Below, piece after piece: positions 35,205 through 43,098 of a stretch of 64,000 nucleotides of DNA. Under the pieces are notes generated by a model, which had not been told where the DNA came from, did not search any database, and saw nothing but the letters and a program-made list of their open reading frames with translations. Where the stretch lies: assembly GCF_018119395.1 (NCBI RefSeq), contig NZ_JAGPWD010000010.1, positions 62,001 to 126,000 of the forward strand, in the 5' to 3' direction. Source of the stretch: Massilia sp. ZL223. GTDB taxonomy: Bacteria > Pseudomonadota > Gammaproteobacteria > Burkholderiales > Burkholderiaceae_D. Both the position numbers and the translations under genes were made by a program. The number at the start of each line of letters is the position of its first letter. The stretch's first letter is position 1.

Positions 35205-35836
35205 CAGAACTTGCTCCCCACGAGGGCGCCCAATGCGTTGAAACCGCTGCTAATCAGCTGGCTCTTCGCGTTGCCGGCGGCCAGCGCGGCGCCAGCCTGC
35301 GCGGCACCTTGCTGGCCGAGCAGCTGTGCCACGTTGTTCCCGGTCTGCATGCCCGCGCTCCCCACGCCGGCCGCCGAAGCCTGGCCCATCTGTGCCAAGC
35401 CGCCGAGCCGGGAATATTGCTGGTCGATCAGCTGGGCGAGCAGTTGCGGACGAAACTGTGCGAGCGCCCCGAGTGCGTTCCCGCCTCGCAGCCCTCCGGT
35501 GGCCGAGGCGTTGGCAAGGATCGCCTCTTCGCCTTGCTTCGCGAGAGCGGAGAACTGAGGCGACATCTCAACGGCATCTACTGCCGTTTGCTGGGCTCCG
35601 GCGCCGTTGAGGCCAAGGAGATTTTGTTGGGCGCCGAGAGCGCCGGCGCCGGCGTTGACGAACGGCGACAGGAGCTTCTGGATTTGATCGAACTGGCGGC
35701 GCTGCTCCTCAATGCCGAGTTCACTAGTGCGCTCTTGTGCGTCCGCTGCCTGCCCGGCAGCTTTCGATTGCGCTTTGGACGACATGTAGCCGCCCGCGAC
35801 GGTTCCGCCGACGACGGCTGCGGCTACCCAAGACAT
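35204..35836 (-). CDS. Putative ejection protein (P22 gp7-like)
   Basis: 210 residues from the ATG at 35836 (GGAGAATGCCCC before it). The start, AAAVVGGTVAGGYMSSKAQSKAA, is a glycine-rich hydrophobic helix followed by coiled sequence and a Gly/Ala/Gln-rich C-terminus (LLGQQGAAQAGAALAAGNAKSQ). This is the pattern of P22 gp7/DNA transfer protein p7. The start lies inside the end of the cupin gene (13-base overlap). Confidence 0.75.
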   Translation of the reverse strand: MSWVAAAVVGGTVAGGYMSSKAQSKAAGQAADAQERTSELGIEEQRRQFDQIQKLLSPFVNAGAGALGAQQNLLGLNGAGAQQTAVDAVEMSPQFSALAKQGEEAILANASATGGLRGGNALGALAQFRPQLLAQLIDQQYSRLGGLAQMGQASAAGVGSAGMQTGNNVAQLLGQQGAAQAGAALAAGNAKSQLISSGFNALGALVGSKF

Positions 35837-36279
35837 GGGGCATTCTCCGTGGTGTGGGTGAGTAGGGTGTTTTCGATGAGGGCAAGCTCGAGCGCGCCCA
35901 GATCCGTGAGGTTTTGCGGATTGGCGTGGATCGTGGTCCACACCGTGTCTTCCAAGGCAAAGCCCACGCGCTTCGTGCCTGGCCGAGAGACGAGCGTGCA
36001 TGGCGCCGCGACGATCTTCATGCCATCCTCGGTCCAGACCGCGATTCGGCCCTTCGAGACGATGTTCAGGTGTTCGGTGCTGTGAACTTTCCCGGTCAGG
36101 ATGGTGCCGGCCAAGATCGTGATTTCGCGCGCGTAAAGTCCGTCGGCGAAGTGGTGCACAGGCTCGATGGGCAACTGCTCCATCATGCGCATCTGGGCTT
36201 CCAGGCGCTCGATCTGTTCGCGGGTGGGAAGATTCGCCTGAGTGGTCAGGTCGTGAGGACTGTCGGCGGCCAGCAGCAT
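35824..36279 (-). CDS. Cupin-like phage protein
   Basis: 151 residues from the ATG at 36279, preceded by GGGAG; an ATG at 36303 lacks a site. The middle reads as a double-stranded beta-helix (YAREITILAGTILTGKVHSTEHLNI), with His residues at the usual cupin positions, followed by a helical tail. It is placed between needle-type and ejection genes. Its role in the virion or in infection is unknown. A predicted promoter lies 75 bases upstream. Confidence 0.65.
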   Translation of the reverse strand: MLLAADSPHDLTTQANLPTREQIERLEAQMRMMEQLPIEPVHHFADGLYAREITILAGTILTGKVHSTEHLNIVSKGRIAVWTEDGMKIVAAPCTLVSRPGTKRVGFALEDTVWTTIHANPQNLTDLGALELALIENTLLTHTTENAPCLG

Positions 36280-36353
36280 GATTTCTCCCTGTCGGGGGTT
36301 CATGGCCGCTGGGCGCCTGATCTCAGCTATGCCTAAATTCCGGCACTGCTGGG

Positions 36354-36383
36354 ATTATAGATAGTTCCTATGGGAAATTGCAA
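36354..36383 (-). promoter_or_regulatory. Predicted internal promoter in the late operon
   Basis: On the minus strand TTGCAA (36383-36378), 18 bases, TATAAT (36359-36354). It lies in a 126-bp AT-rich gap and reads into the cupin and ejection genes. A 17-bp inverted repeat sits 4 bases upstream of the -35. Confidence 0.55.
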
Positions 36384-36387
36384 TCAG

Positions 36388-36404
36388 GATAGAGATTTCC
36401 TATC
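36388..36404. repeat. Inverted repeat GATAG-N7-CTATC, copy A
   Basis: GATAG (36388-36392) and CTATC (36400-36404) are perfect arms. Two more copies occur at 44097 and 46720, each in a late-operon gap ahead of a minus-strand gene. Confidence 0.6.
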
Positions 36405-36405
36405 G

Positions 36406-36726
36406 TCACGTGAACTTACGACCACTGATCCGGGCCTTGATCGCGTTGGCAGTAGGGCAAAGCACCTTCACTTTGCCCCCGCTCGCGAGGACCTGGCCGA
36501 CGACATCCGGGAAAGGCCAGGAGCCGCCGGCGGGGATCGCCTTGGCGAAGGACTGGGTCAGAGCGCCGTCCGGCGAGAGCAGTTGGACCGTGGCGGTTGC
36601 GGTCCCGGCGGATTCATTCGTGCACGTGACCTTGTCCAGCGCGGAGACGCACTGGTCGGAGGTGTAGGAGACGCCGGCGGCCGTGGCGAAGGTCGCCTCG
36701 AGCAGGACGGAAACGGTGGTGGTCAT
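36406..36726 (-). CDS. Small phage structural-type protein, unknown
   Basis: 106 residues from the ATG at 36726, after GAAAGGATCACC. It is strand-rich with Thr/Ala/Gly (SVLLEATFATAAGVSYTSD, TATATVQLLSPDG), like small phage capsid-decoration or fibre accessory proteins. It lies 11 bases after the needle-type candidate gene. Function not recognised. Confidence 0.55.
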   Translation of the reverse strand: MTTTVSVLLEATFATAAGVSYTSDQCVSALDKVTCTNESAGTATATVQLLSPDGALTQSFAKAIPAGGSWPFPDVVGQVLASGGKVKVLCPTANAIKARISGRKFT

Positions 36727-36737
36727 GGTGATCCTTT

Positions 36738-37244
36738 CTACGATCCGATGCCGTTGGCGATGAGCGCGGCCCGGATGTTGTTGGTGAGGGTGATGACGGT
36801 TGCCAGGTCGGTTGCAGCGCCCCCCAGTGCGGCTGATGCCTGCGGCGCCTTGCTGTTGCAACCGAACGTCGTGAAAGCGCCACTTGCGCGCGTGGTCTGT
36901 CCGATCGTCACGCCGTCAAGCGCGCCGCCGGTGATCTCGACCTGCTCGGCGTTCTGGCTGCTCATCGTGCCCAAGTGAGCGATTGGTGCCGTGTCGTCCT
37001 GCTCCGCCTGCGGTACAGGTGAGGGCGCACCCTCAAGCTGCGACAGTGCTTCGGCCAGGACGGCAAGCGATTCCATCGCGGCCTGCGCCACGCCCAGGGC
37101 CTGCCCGGCGAGCGCATTGGCTTCCTCGATGGTCGAGGGGAAACTGCCCACGTCCGAGAAAACCTGCTCGAATGCGCGGATGGCTACCTGGTTCCCCTGG
37201 AGCAGGCGCGCCAGGATGTCGCGGTTCAGCATGAGGCTAGACAT
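36738..37244 (-). CDS. Candidate tail-needle/fibre protein
   Basis: 168 residues. The first 75 are helical with heptad-like hydrophobics (RDILARLLQGNQVAIRAFEQVF; ALAGQALGVAQAAMESLAVL). A short linker follows, then a beta segment of the kind common in trimeric phage fibres (ITGGALDGVTIGQTTRASGAFTTF) and a final helix. It starts 8 bases inside the end of the gp10-like gene, where P22 encodes the gp26 needle. Needle identity is inferred from position and architecture only. Confidence 0.5.
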   Translation of the reverse strand: MSSLMLNRDILARLLQGNQVAIRAFEQVFSDVGSFPSTIEEANALAGQALGVAQAAMESLAVLAEALSQLEGAPSPVPQAEQDDTAPIAHLGTMSSQNAEQVEITGGALDGVTIGQTTRASGAFTTFGCNSKAPQASAALGGAATDLATVITLTNNIRAALIANGIGS

Positions 37245-38640
37245 TCAGGCCCTCCACTTTGGCCTCAAGGCGCGCGACGGCCAGATGGGCGTCACTGGTC
37301 CCGCGAAAACGCTGAATCCGCCAGTTGCGCATGCTGCCCTGGCCGAGCCAAACCAGGCGCTTCGTTCGCTCGCCCTGGCGTCCGGCACGACAGCTGCGCT
37401 CCTGGCTCCAGGTTTCCCCGTCGACGGAATATGAAGTCCAGATGACTGGATCGGCGCCCAGCGGCACACGGCCAGGCAACGCCACTAGCTCCAACTCGTG
37501 GAAGATCGCGCCGCGGCCCTCGTTGTAGATGATGCTCGTGCCGAATTCCCAGCCGATCACCTGGTCGTAGTGCGTCGAGACCTTGTCGTCCAGAGCGCCC
37601 AGCATCGGCCCGGTAGGATCACCGCACAGCCATCGGTCGTAGCACCACACGAAGTCTCGTGCGCGGTACTGCGTCGGCGCCGAAAGGCCAGAGTCGACAG
37701 TGAACCAGACAGGCTCCTGCATAGCAGCAGACGCAGCGCCGTCGTAGACGATAGTGCAATCCGGAAGGTGCAGGTAGAGCAGCTGGTGATTCTGCGACGT
37801 GCGCACCTCCATAACCGAGCCGGCCAACTGATCCTCGCTGTAGCCAAGCAGGCGCGCGTCGATCTCGCCGGTGGACAGCTTCTCAGTGCCACCGTTCGCG
37901 CCGAGCCAGATTGCCGGAGGCTCGCCGCGCCCGCCGCCCAGGAACGCTATGCGATCCAGGTACATGGCCGCGCAGTGCGTGCCCAGCGCGCCACGGTTGA
38001 TCTGTGCGCCTTCATAGCGCGCGAACGGGAAAAGCGTTCCCCCTACGTTGTTGAAGACCTCGATCGTATAGCGGTTCACCGCGTGGACCTCGCCGGCGCG
38101 CGCTTTGAACAGGGCCTTGATCGGGTCCGGATCGGCCTCACTGCTGCCGTACCGCAGCGGATTGACGGATGCCGGATCGGCCAGATCGGTGACCACGATG
38201 GACGAGCCGTCGGTGGTCATGAAGTAGCCATCGACCCAGAGGACCGTGCGAACGGCGCCGAGGTCTGGATCCTCGACCAGCTGCAGCGCGCTCTCGTTCC
38301 AGTAGTAGAGCTTGCCGCCGGCGGCGATGGCCAGACGGTCGAAGGAATAGGTCAGAGTGGCGGGCCCAGTCCCGCCGATCGCGCCCAGCACCGTTACAGA
38401 ACCCGAGGCGTCGACGCGCACCAGATTGTTGCCCATCACCCGATAGCAGGCGCCGTTCCAGTTGATCCCCCCGCGGCTGGCACCGGGCCCGGTGCCGTGC
38501 AGGACGATACCTTCGGCAGGCCGCAGGTATCCAGCGCTGATGCCTTGCTGCTTCGGCACGGGCATCATGTTGCGCGGATACGACGTTCGGAAGTCGGGCC
38601 GTTCGTCGGTGCGCACCCCATTCAGGATCGGGATCTGCAT
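37237..38640 (-). CDS. P22 gp10-like head-completion / packaged-DNA stabilisation protein
   Basis: 467 residues, like P22 gp10 (472). Shared landmarks: N-terminal YPRNMMPVPK... and AGYLRPAEGI, the SRGGINWNG repeat start, ITDLADPASVNPLRYGSSEADPDPI, YTIEVFNN and the QLLYLHLPDCTIVYD segment. It forms the hexameric plug below the gp4-like ring and helps retain packaged DNA. Follows the 100-residue gene by 3 bases. Confidence 0.88.
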   Translation of the reverse strand: MQIPILNGVRTDERPDFRTSYPRNMMPVPKQQGISAGYLRPAEGIVLHGTGPGASRGGINWNGACYRVMGNNLVRVDASGSVTVLGAIGGTGPATLTYSFDRLAIAAGGKLYYWNESALQLVEDPDLGAVRTVLWVDGYFMTTDGSSIVVTDLADPASVNPLRYGSSEADPDPIKALFKARAGEVHAVNRYTIEVFNNVGGTLFPFARYEGAQINRGALGTHCAAMYLDRIAFLGGGRGEPPAIWLGANGGTEKLSTGEIDARLLGYSEDQLAGSVMEVRTSQNHQLLYLHLPDCTIVYDGAASAAMQEPVWFTVDSGLSAPTQYRARDFVWCYDRWLCGDPTGPMLGALDDKVSTHYDQVIGWEFGTSIIYNEGRGAIFHELELVALPGRVPLGADPVIWTSYSVDGETWSQERSCRAGRQGERTKRLVWLGQGSMRNWRIQRFRGTSDAHLAVARLEAKVEGLNV

Positions 38641-38643
38641 CGC

Positions 38644-38946
38644 TTAGAAGCCTTCCCCGTTCATCACGTGCAGTGTGGTCCCGAGCGGCGAAATGTGCGA
38701 CAGCCGGTTGTCCTGGTCGGCCTTGCTGATGACCACCTGGGCGCCGGCCGGGATTGGATAGTCGGCGACGGTGGCGGCCGAGATCGAGTCCGCCGCGGCC
38801 ACGCGCACGTAGGCCGGGTTGGCGCCGAGGTTGGTCAGGATCAGCTGTTTGCTGCCGGCGGTAAGGTTGGCCGTAGCCGCCCCGGCAGCCGGGGCCAGGG
38901 TCTGGCCGGTGCCGTAGCCCGGCTGAACTGGTGCTTTGATCGTCAT
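38644..38946 (-). CDS. Small phage head-tail region protein, unknown
   Basis: 100 residues from the ATG at 38946. It is strand-rich with a pattern QLILTNLGANPAYVRVA and AGAQVVISKADQDNRLSHI, like small beta-sandwich decoration proteins that stabilise capsids. It sits between the gp4-like and gp10-like genes, where P22 has no counterpart. Function inferred weakly from position. Confidence 0.55.
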   Translation of the reverse strand: MTIKAPVQPGYGTGQTLAPAAGAATANLTAGSKQLILTNLGANPAYVRVAAADSISAATVADYPIPAGAQVVISKADQDNRLSHISPLGTTLHVMNGEGF

Positions 38947-38963
38947 GGTGGTCCTCGTGGTGG

Positions 38964-39374
38964 TCAGTAGGTGCGCCAGGGCTTGTTCCCGGCGCCGTTG
39001 ATGGGAAGTCCGGAAGCCTGGCCGGAGGTCGGCGCGACGGCGGCGCCCAGCAGCATGTTGTAGCCGCGCTGCGCCGCGGTGCGGGTCTCGGTCGTCAGCG
39101 TCTTGCCGCGCCCGGCCGCCAGCTTCACGGCCAGGTTCATGTAGACCGGCTCGACGGCTGTATCGGGAATGCCTGCATCGTCGTCGATGTTTGACAGCTC
39201 CGGGCTGGCCGGCAGCAGGTAGCCGATCGAGATCCCGACGCCGCTCCAAGTGGCCATCATCGTGTCGAGCTTGCGCAGTGCAGCCTCGAGTTGGTCCGCG
39301 TCCAGGTCGAACACGAAACCGGCGAGGGCCAGCTCTTCGAAGGCAGCCTCGATCAGCTGCTTTTTCGTCCACAT
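38964..39374 (-). CDS. P22 gp4-like tail accessory factor
   Basis: 136 residues from the ATG at 39374. The helical N-terminus KKQLIEAAFEELALAG, then LEAALRKLDTMMATWSGVGISIGYLL, and the AVEPVYMNLAVKLAAGRG block match P22 gp4. That protein forms the dodecameric ring under the portal. P22 gp4 is 166 residues, so this one is shorter at the C-terminus. Confidence 0.85.
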   Translation of the reverse strand: MWTKKQLIEAAFEELALAGFVFDLDADQLEAALRKLDTMMATWSGVGISIGYLLPASPELSNIDDDAGIPDTAVEPVYMNLAVKLAAGRGKTLTTETRTAAQRGYNMLLGAAVAPTSGQASGLPINGAGNKPWRTY

Positions 39375-39378
39375 GGAA

Positions 39379-39705
39379 TCAGCCTTTGGCCAGCGCGGCG
39401 GCGATGCGCTCGCCCAGCTTCTTGTCGCCGATGTTCGGCGAGAACTCGATGCCCAGCTCCGTAGCCTTGGCTTCCAGCTCAGCGCGGGTTGCCGGGGCGC
39501 CGTCGCTCGGGCCGTCACCGGCAGCCGCTGCAGCCGCGCGCGCCTGCTCTTCGTCGTGCGCAGCCTTTGCCTCGGTCGTGGTCAGGTGCCAGCCGTCGGC
39601 AAGGTGCTGCTCGATCTCATCGTCGTTCACGATGATGTAGTCGAAGCGGCCGCCGTGAATCTCGTGCGGGCCCGGGGCGACGTAGAGCATAGTTTGGCTT
39701 TGCAT
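39379..39705 (-). CDS. Phage protein with C-terminal HeH/SAP-like motif
   Basis: 108 residues from the ATG at 39705 (GGAGGAATAC before it). The N-terminal half is short strands (LYVAPGPHEIHGGRFDYIIV). After an Ala-rich linker comes ATRAELEAKATELGIEFSPN with DKKLGERIAAAL, a helix-extended-loop-helix of the HeH/SAP type found in phage head proteins that touch DNA. Positioned between decoration and gp4-like genes. Confidence 0.6.
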   Translation of the reverse strand: MQSQTMLYVAPGPHEIHGGRFDYIIVNDDEIEQHLADGWHLTTTEAKAAHDEEQARAAAAAAGDGPSDGAPATRAELEAKATELGIEFSPNIGDKKLGERIAAALAKG

Positions 39706-39724
39706 GTATTCCTCCGTTGAAAAT

Positions 39725-40888
39725 TCAGTGTCGAAGCGAATGCCGTGGGTTCTTCGGCAGTCGGATGAAGAAGTCGGGGCCTTCAGGGGGGATGCCGACA
39801 TAACCGCCAGCTGCCAGCGCGGCGCCGGCCAAGGTTGAGCTCATGGTGCCGGTGGCGTTCGTGGCCACCCCGCCGCTCGCGGCTAGGCTTGCGCCATCGA
39901 GAGAGGAGGCAAGGGCGCCGCGGTTGGTAACCGTGCCGCTCGCTGTCATGGACGCGCCATTCAGGGTGGACGCCAGCGCGCCGGCGTTCGTAGCAGCTCC
40001 GCTCGCGCTCATCGTGACGCCCGTCAAGGTTGAGGCCAGCGAGCCGGATGGCTGGTTGCCCGCGGTACCGGCGGCGGCCAGCGTGGCGCCGTCGAGCGTA
40101 GAACTGAGCGCGCCCGCCGCGATCACCTGGCCGGCGGCCGCTATTGTTGTCCCGGCCAGCGTCGAAGCGAAAGCACCAGAAATGTCGCCAGCACCGCCAG
40201 ATGCGGGATTCGACAGAGTAACAACCTCATCCGGGCTTAAGACGCGGCTAAAGTGGTATTGAGCGTATGAGTAGTAGTTCGGGTTGCGGCTTGGGTTCTC
40301 TACAGGCTCAGAACCAATCGAAATGTATTCATTTCCGCTGGGCGTGACATCTGCGCTACCACTGGCCGAGTATGCCTGTTCCTGATTTTGCAGCAAGGTC
40401 CCTGCAGCCGCTATTCGAAGAAACACACTTCGGCCGGTCGTGCCGCGCGAAATGGATGCTGCCAGGATGATGCGCTGCCCATACAGGGTTGATGCGCCAA
40501 TTGTGAAGACTTTTGTGGATGTTGCGCCGCCGATGCGGAACGTTACCTGGACCGTATCAGCGCCAGTGCGGTCAACCACCAGCATCCCGTCGTTCTGCGT
40601 GGTCGAGCGCCACAGGCCGCCAATCGCAGGGATGGTGCCAGCATGCGCGCCGGCCAGCACCATGTCGAAAACCACAGTCTGGTCACTGACCAGACTTCCG
40701 ACACCGCCGCCGACATTGATGAACGCGCCAGTATTGATGCCCCTGCAGTCATAGACAGACTCACCGTTGACTTGATTGATGGCCTGGGCCGACCCCCGCC
40801 CGGTCATTGGGTAGCCGCTGACCTGGTCTACGACTCCACCGGAGGCGACCAGTTTGAAGACAAGTCCAGTGTCTAAGGGGGAGGTCAT
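39725..40888 (-). CDS. Repeat-containing virion surface/decoration protein
   Basis: 387 residues. The first 230 resemble a LamG/concanavalin-like jelly roll (SPLDTGLVFKLVASGGVVD start; WRSTTQNDGMLVVDR; YYSYAQYHFSRVLSPDE). Residues about 230-365 are six tandem copies of about 21 residues with consensus xGxLaSTLxGaxmxASG. A short tail ends the protein. Probably a fibre or decoration protein attached to the capsid; the ligand is unknown. Confidence 0.65.
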   Translation of the reverse strand: MTSPLDTGLVFKLVASGGVVDQVSGYPMTGRGSAQAINQVNGESVYDCRGINTGAFINVGGGVGSLVSDQTVVFDMVLAGAHAGTIPAIGGLWRSTTQNDGMLVVDRTGADTVQVTFRIGGATSTKVFTIGASTLYGQRIILAASISRGTTGRSVFLRIAAAGTLLQNQEQAYSASGSADVTPSGNEYISIGSEPVENPSRNPNYYSYAQYHFSRVLSPDEVVTLSNPASGGAGDISGAFASTLAGTTIAAAGQVIAAGALSSTLDGATLAAAGTAGNQPSGSLASTLTGVTMSASGAATNAGALASTLNGASMTASGTVTNRGALASSLDGASLAASGGVATNATGTMSSTLAGAALAAGGYVGIPPEGPDFFIRLPKNPRHSLRH

Positions 40889-40897
40889 AGCCGCGTG

Positions 40898-41299
40898 TTA
40901 CGAGTTGCCTTCGGTGAGAACGCCCGAGCTGCACGACACCTGCACGCCGGCCGTGATGCTAGCCGTGTTCAGGATGTAGTCGGCACCCGAGGTTCCGACG
41001 CTGCAGTCGGCCACGAATGCGCCGGTGGAGTCGACGATGCGGCCCCAGGTCGCAGTACCGGTGGCGTTGGCAGAAGCGTCCGCCGTGACCGCGCTGAAGG
41101 TCAGCTGGCCGCCGGAAGGCGCGGGCGCGCACGGGTAGGAGAAGGTCAGTTCCGCCAGCAGCGTGGTAGCTGCGCCGCCGGTCGCCGGGCGCGCGCCGTC
41201 ATATACGCGCAGGAGGCCCGCCGCGCCGCCCTTGTCGATGTCGGTCTTGATGGTGCCGAGGCGCGAGTTGCGCAGGGTGGTATTCAGTCCGAGCGCCAT
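40898..41299 (-). CDS. Phage head-region protein, unknown
   Basis: 133 residues. N-terminal NTTLRNSRLGTIKTDID is helical, then strand-rich sequence (LTFSAVTADASANATGTATWG) to the end, with a Cys pair that may form a disulfide. Similar small proteins are common downstream of coat genes in tailed phages. Overlaps the 98-residue gene by one base. Function not recognised. Confidence 0.6.
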   Translation of the reverse strand: MALGLNTTLRNSRLGTIKTDIDKGGAAGLLRVYDGARPATGGAATTLLAELTFSYPCAPAPSGGQLTFSAVTADASANATGTATWGRIVDSTGAFVADCSVGTSGADYILNTASITAGVQVSCSSGVLTEGNS

Positions 41300-41595
41300 T
41301 ATTCACCTCGCAGGATGGCTTTGGTCTTGGCGCACCAGGCCAGCGCCGCATTGCGCGCCAGCTCCTGGGTGTCGGCCAGGCCAGTTTGTTCGTTCGGGGC
41401 GCCGTTGGCGGCGTACACGCGCGCCTTCCACGGCCACTTGCCGTCCCCGTTGGCCTCGTCGACCAGGAAGTATTCGTGGTACACGCGGGTGCCCGGCGCG
41501 CCGCGCTGGTCCGGCGCCACCTCGACCGGGGCCGCAGCTACGGGCTGCGCCTGCTGGCCGGGGAACATCGCCCGGATAGTGCTTCGAATTCCCAT
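41299..41595 (-). CDS. Phage hypothetical protein
   Basis: 98 residues. A basic N-terminus and Pro/Ala-rich linker precede a compact domain (HEYFLVDEANGDGKWPWKARVYAANG; ELARNAALAWCAKTKAIL). It is the first gene after the terminator that follows the coat gene. Function not recognised. Confidence 0.55.
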   Translation of the reverse strand: MGIRSTIRAMFPGQQAQPVAAAPVEVAPDQRGAPGTRVYHEYFLVDEANGDGKWPWKARVYAANGAPNEQTGLADTQELARNAALAWCAKTKAILRGE

Positions 41596-41609
41596 GATTC
41601 ATGTCCTAG

Positions 41610-41636
41610 AAAAATGGCCCGCACGCGGCGGGCCAT
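41610..41636 (-). terminator. Intrinsic terminator just after the coat gene
   Basis: Nine-bp arms ATGGCCCGC (41614-41622) and GCGGGCCAT (41628-41636) around a 5-base loop. On the minus strand the stem runs into TTTT (41613-41610). It lies 37 bases after the coat stop and would reduce transcription into the following genes. Confidence 0.7.
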
Positions 41637-41672
41637 GAAGCCCGGTTTAACGGGACAGAGGAGACACCTGGA

Positions 41673-42941
41673 TTACGGCTGGCCGAACAGCTCGATGCCC
41701 GACATCTGCGGCTGCAGGTTCACCAGGCCGTAGAACACGTCCCAGCGGTACTTGCAGGACAGGTCGCCGATCGAGCCCTGGCGCGCCATGGTGACCGTCA
41801 GGCCGTTGTCGGTGGTGGCCGACATGATCGACAGGCCCGATTCTTCCTTCGGCTGGTACTTGCCCGGGATGATCTCGAAGGCTTCGTCCTGCCAGAACGG
41901 AGCGACGACCGATGCCGCAGTGTTCAGGAAGGTGATGGCGGCGCCGTTGGCCGGAGCAGCGGTCACGTTCTGGTACTGCTTCTCGGCGTCGGTGCCGCCA
42001 CCGGCCGAGATGATCGGCGGGCTGATCTGGACGACGCCCGCGCCACCGCCACCCGACACGATGCCGGTGATGCGGAAGGTCTTCAGCGAGCCGGTGTCGG
42101 CCTTGGTGATGTGATGCACCTCGTTGACGCCCGCGATGGTGAAGCAGTCGCCCACCTTCACCGTGCCCGAGGTCACGCCGATGGTCAGGTTCTGGTAACG
42201 GTTGTCGACGTTCGAGGTCTCGCCGGTACCAGCGGTGCTGGTCGCCTTCGGGGTGTAGTACTGGTTGGCGCCATTGACGGTCACGGTGGTGCCAGCGGCA
42301 GCGGTCAGGCGGTAGCCGTAGTCCAGCTTGAAGGTGTCGAAGTTGGCGATGGTCCCGACGGCTGCGCGCTCATAGGCAGTCAGCGCTTTGTCGGTCAGGG
42401 TCTGGCGGCCAGCCAGGTTCGATGCCATGCCGTTGTAGTGGTTGCTCGGCAAGCACAGCTTGCGGCCGTCCATTTGCACGCCCAGGCGGTTGAACGCGTC
42501 GTCGATCGCGGCGACGTCATCGTAGCCGGAGGCAGCGGCACTGCGCTTGATGACCACGGTTCCGGTCAGTGCGGCTAGGTTCGAGCACGAGACGTTCACG
42601 TCGGATGCCAGGCGCTGCATCGCGGCCTTGCCCAGGCGCTGCTCTTGCAGTGCGTCGCGCAGCTCGGTTGCCGACATGGTCAGCGGGACCGACTTGCTGT
42701 AGCCGAGGGTGGCCGGCACGGACAGCTGGACGTAGTTGCGGTTGAAGTTGGCCGACTGGTCGATGCCGTCGAACGACTGTGCGACGTAGGGCATCGGGCG
42801 CCAGAACACGTTACCGGTGCGCTCGGCCTCGGTACCGTCGAAGGTTTGCTTCTTGAACAGCTTCGAGATCACACCCGCGTCCTGGAAGCCTTCCAGGGCG
42901 AGGTCAAACGCGACCTTTTCTTCTTTGCTAAAGCTCGGCAT
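41673..42941 (-). CDS. P22 gp5-like major coat protein
   Basis: 422 residues from the ATG at 42941, preceded by GGAG; P22 coat is 430. Shared features: helical start, NVFWRPMPYVAQSF, the TMSATELRDALQEQRLG spine region, and the inserted domain segment VDNRYQNLTIGVTSGTVKVGDCFTIAGVNEVH, which matches P22's insertion-domain region. C-terminal YGLVNLQPQMSGIELFG resembles the P22 end. It forms the HK97-fold icosahedral shell. Preceded by scaffold, followed by a terminator. Confidence 0.92.
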   Translation of the reverse strand: MPSFSKEEKVAFDLALEGFQDAGVISKLFKKQTFDGTEAERTGNVFWRPMPYVAQSFDGIDQSANFNRNYVQLSVPATLGYSKSVPLTMSATELRDALQEQRLGKAAMQRLASDVNVSCSNLAALTGTVVIKRSAAASGYDDVAAIDDAFNRLGVQMDGRKLCLPSNHYNGMASNLAGRQTLTDKALTAYERAAVGTIANFDTFKLDYGYRLTAAAGTTVTVNGANQYYTPKATSTAGTGETSNVDNRYQNLTIGVTSGTVKVGDCFTIAGVNEVHHITKADTGSLKTFRITGIVSGGGGAGVVQISPPIISAGGGTDAEKQYQNVTAAPANGAAITFLNTAASVVAPFWQDEAFEIIPGKYQPKEESGLSIMSATTDNGLTVTMARQGSIGDLSCKYRWDVFYGLVNLQPQMSGIELFGQP

Positions 42942-43098
42942 GAGTAGCTCCATGAAATGATTGAGGAATTGCGGCGTTGCCGCTTGCTGCTTCACTCATC
43001 CGTTTCCGGCCGGACGGGGGCCACTCACTGCGGTACTACGCTGCCCTTGGGTGGGCGAATCCTTGGTGGTGTCGCTGACGTGGACACCTCACGACGGC

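Noticed and set aside
39787..40180. Repeats resembling a CRISPR array
   Set aside because: They are the 21-residue repeats of the decoration protein and keep codon phase.
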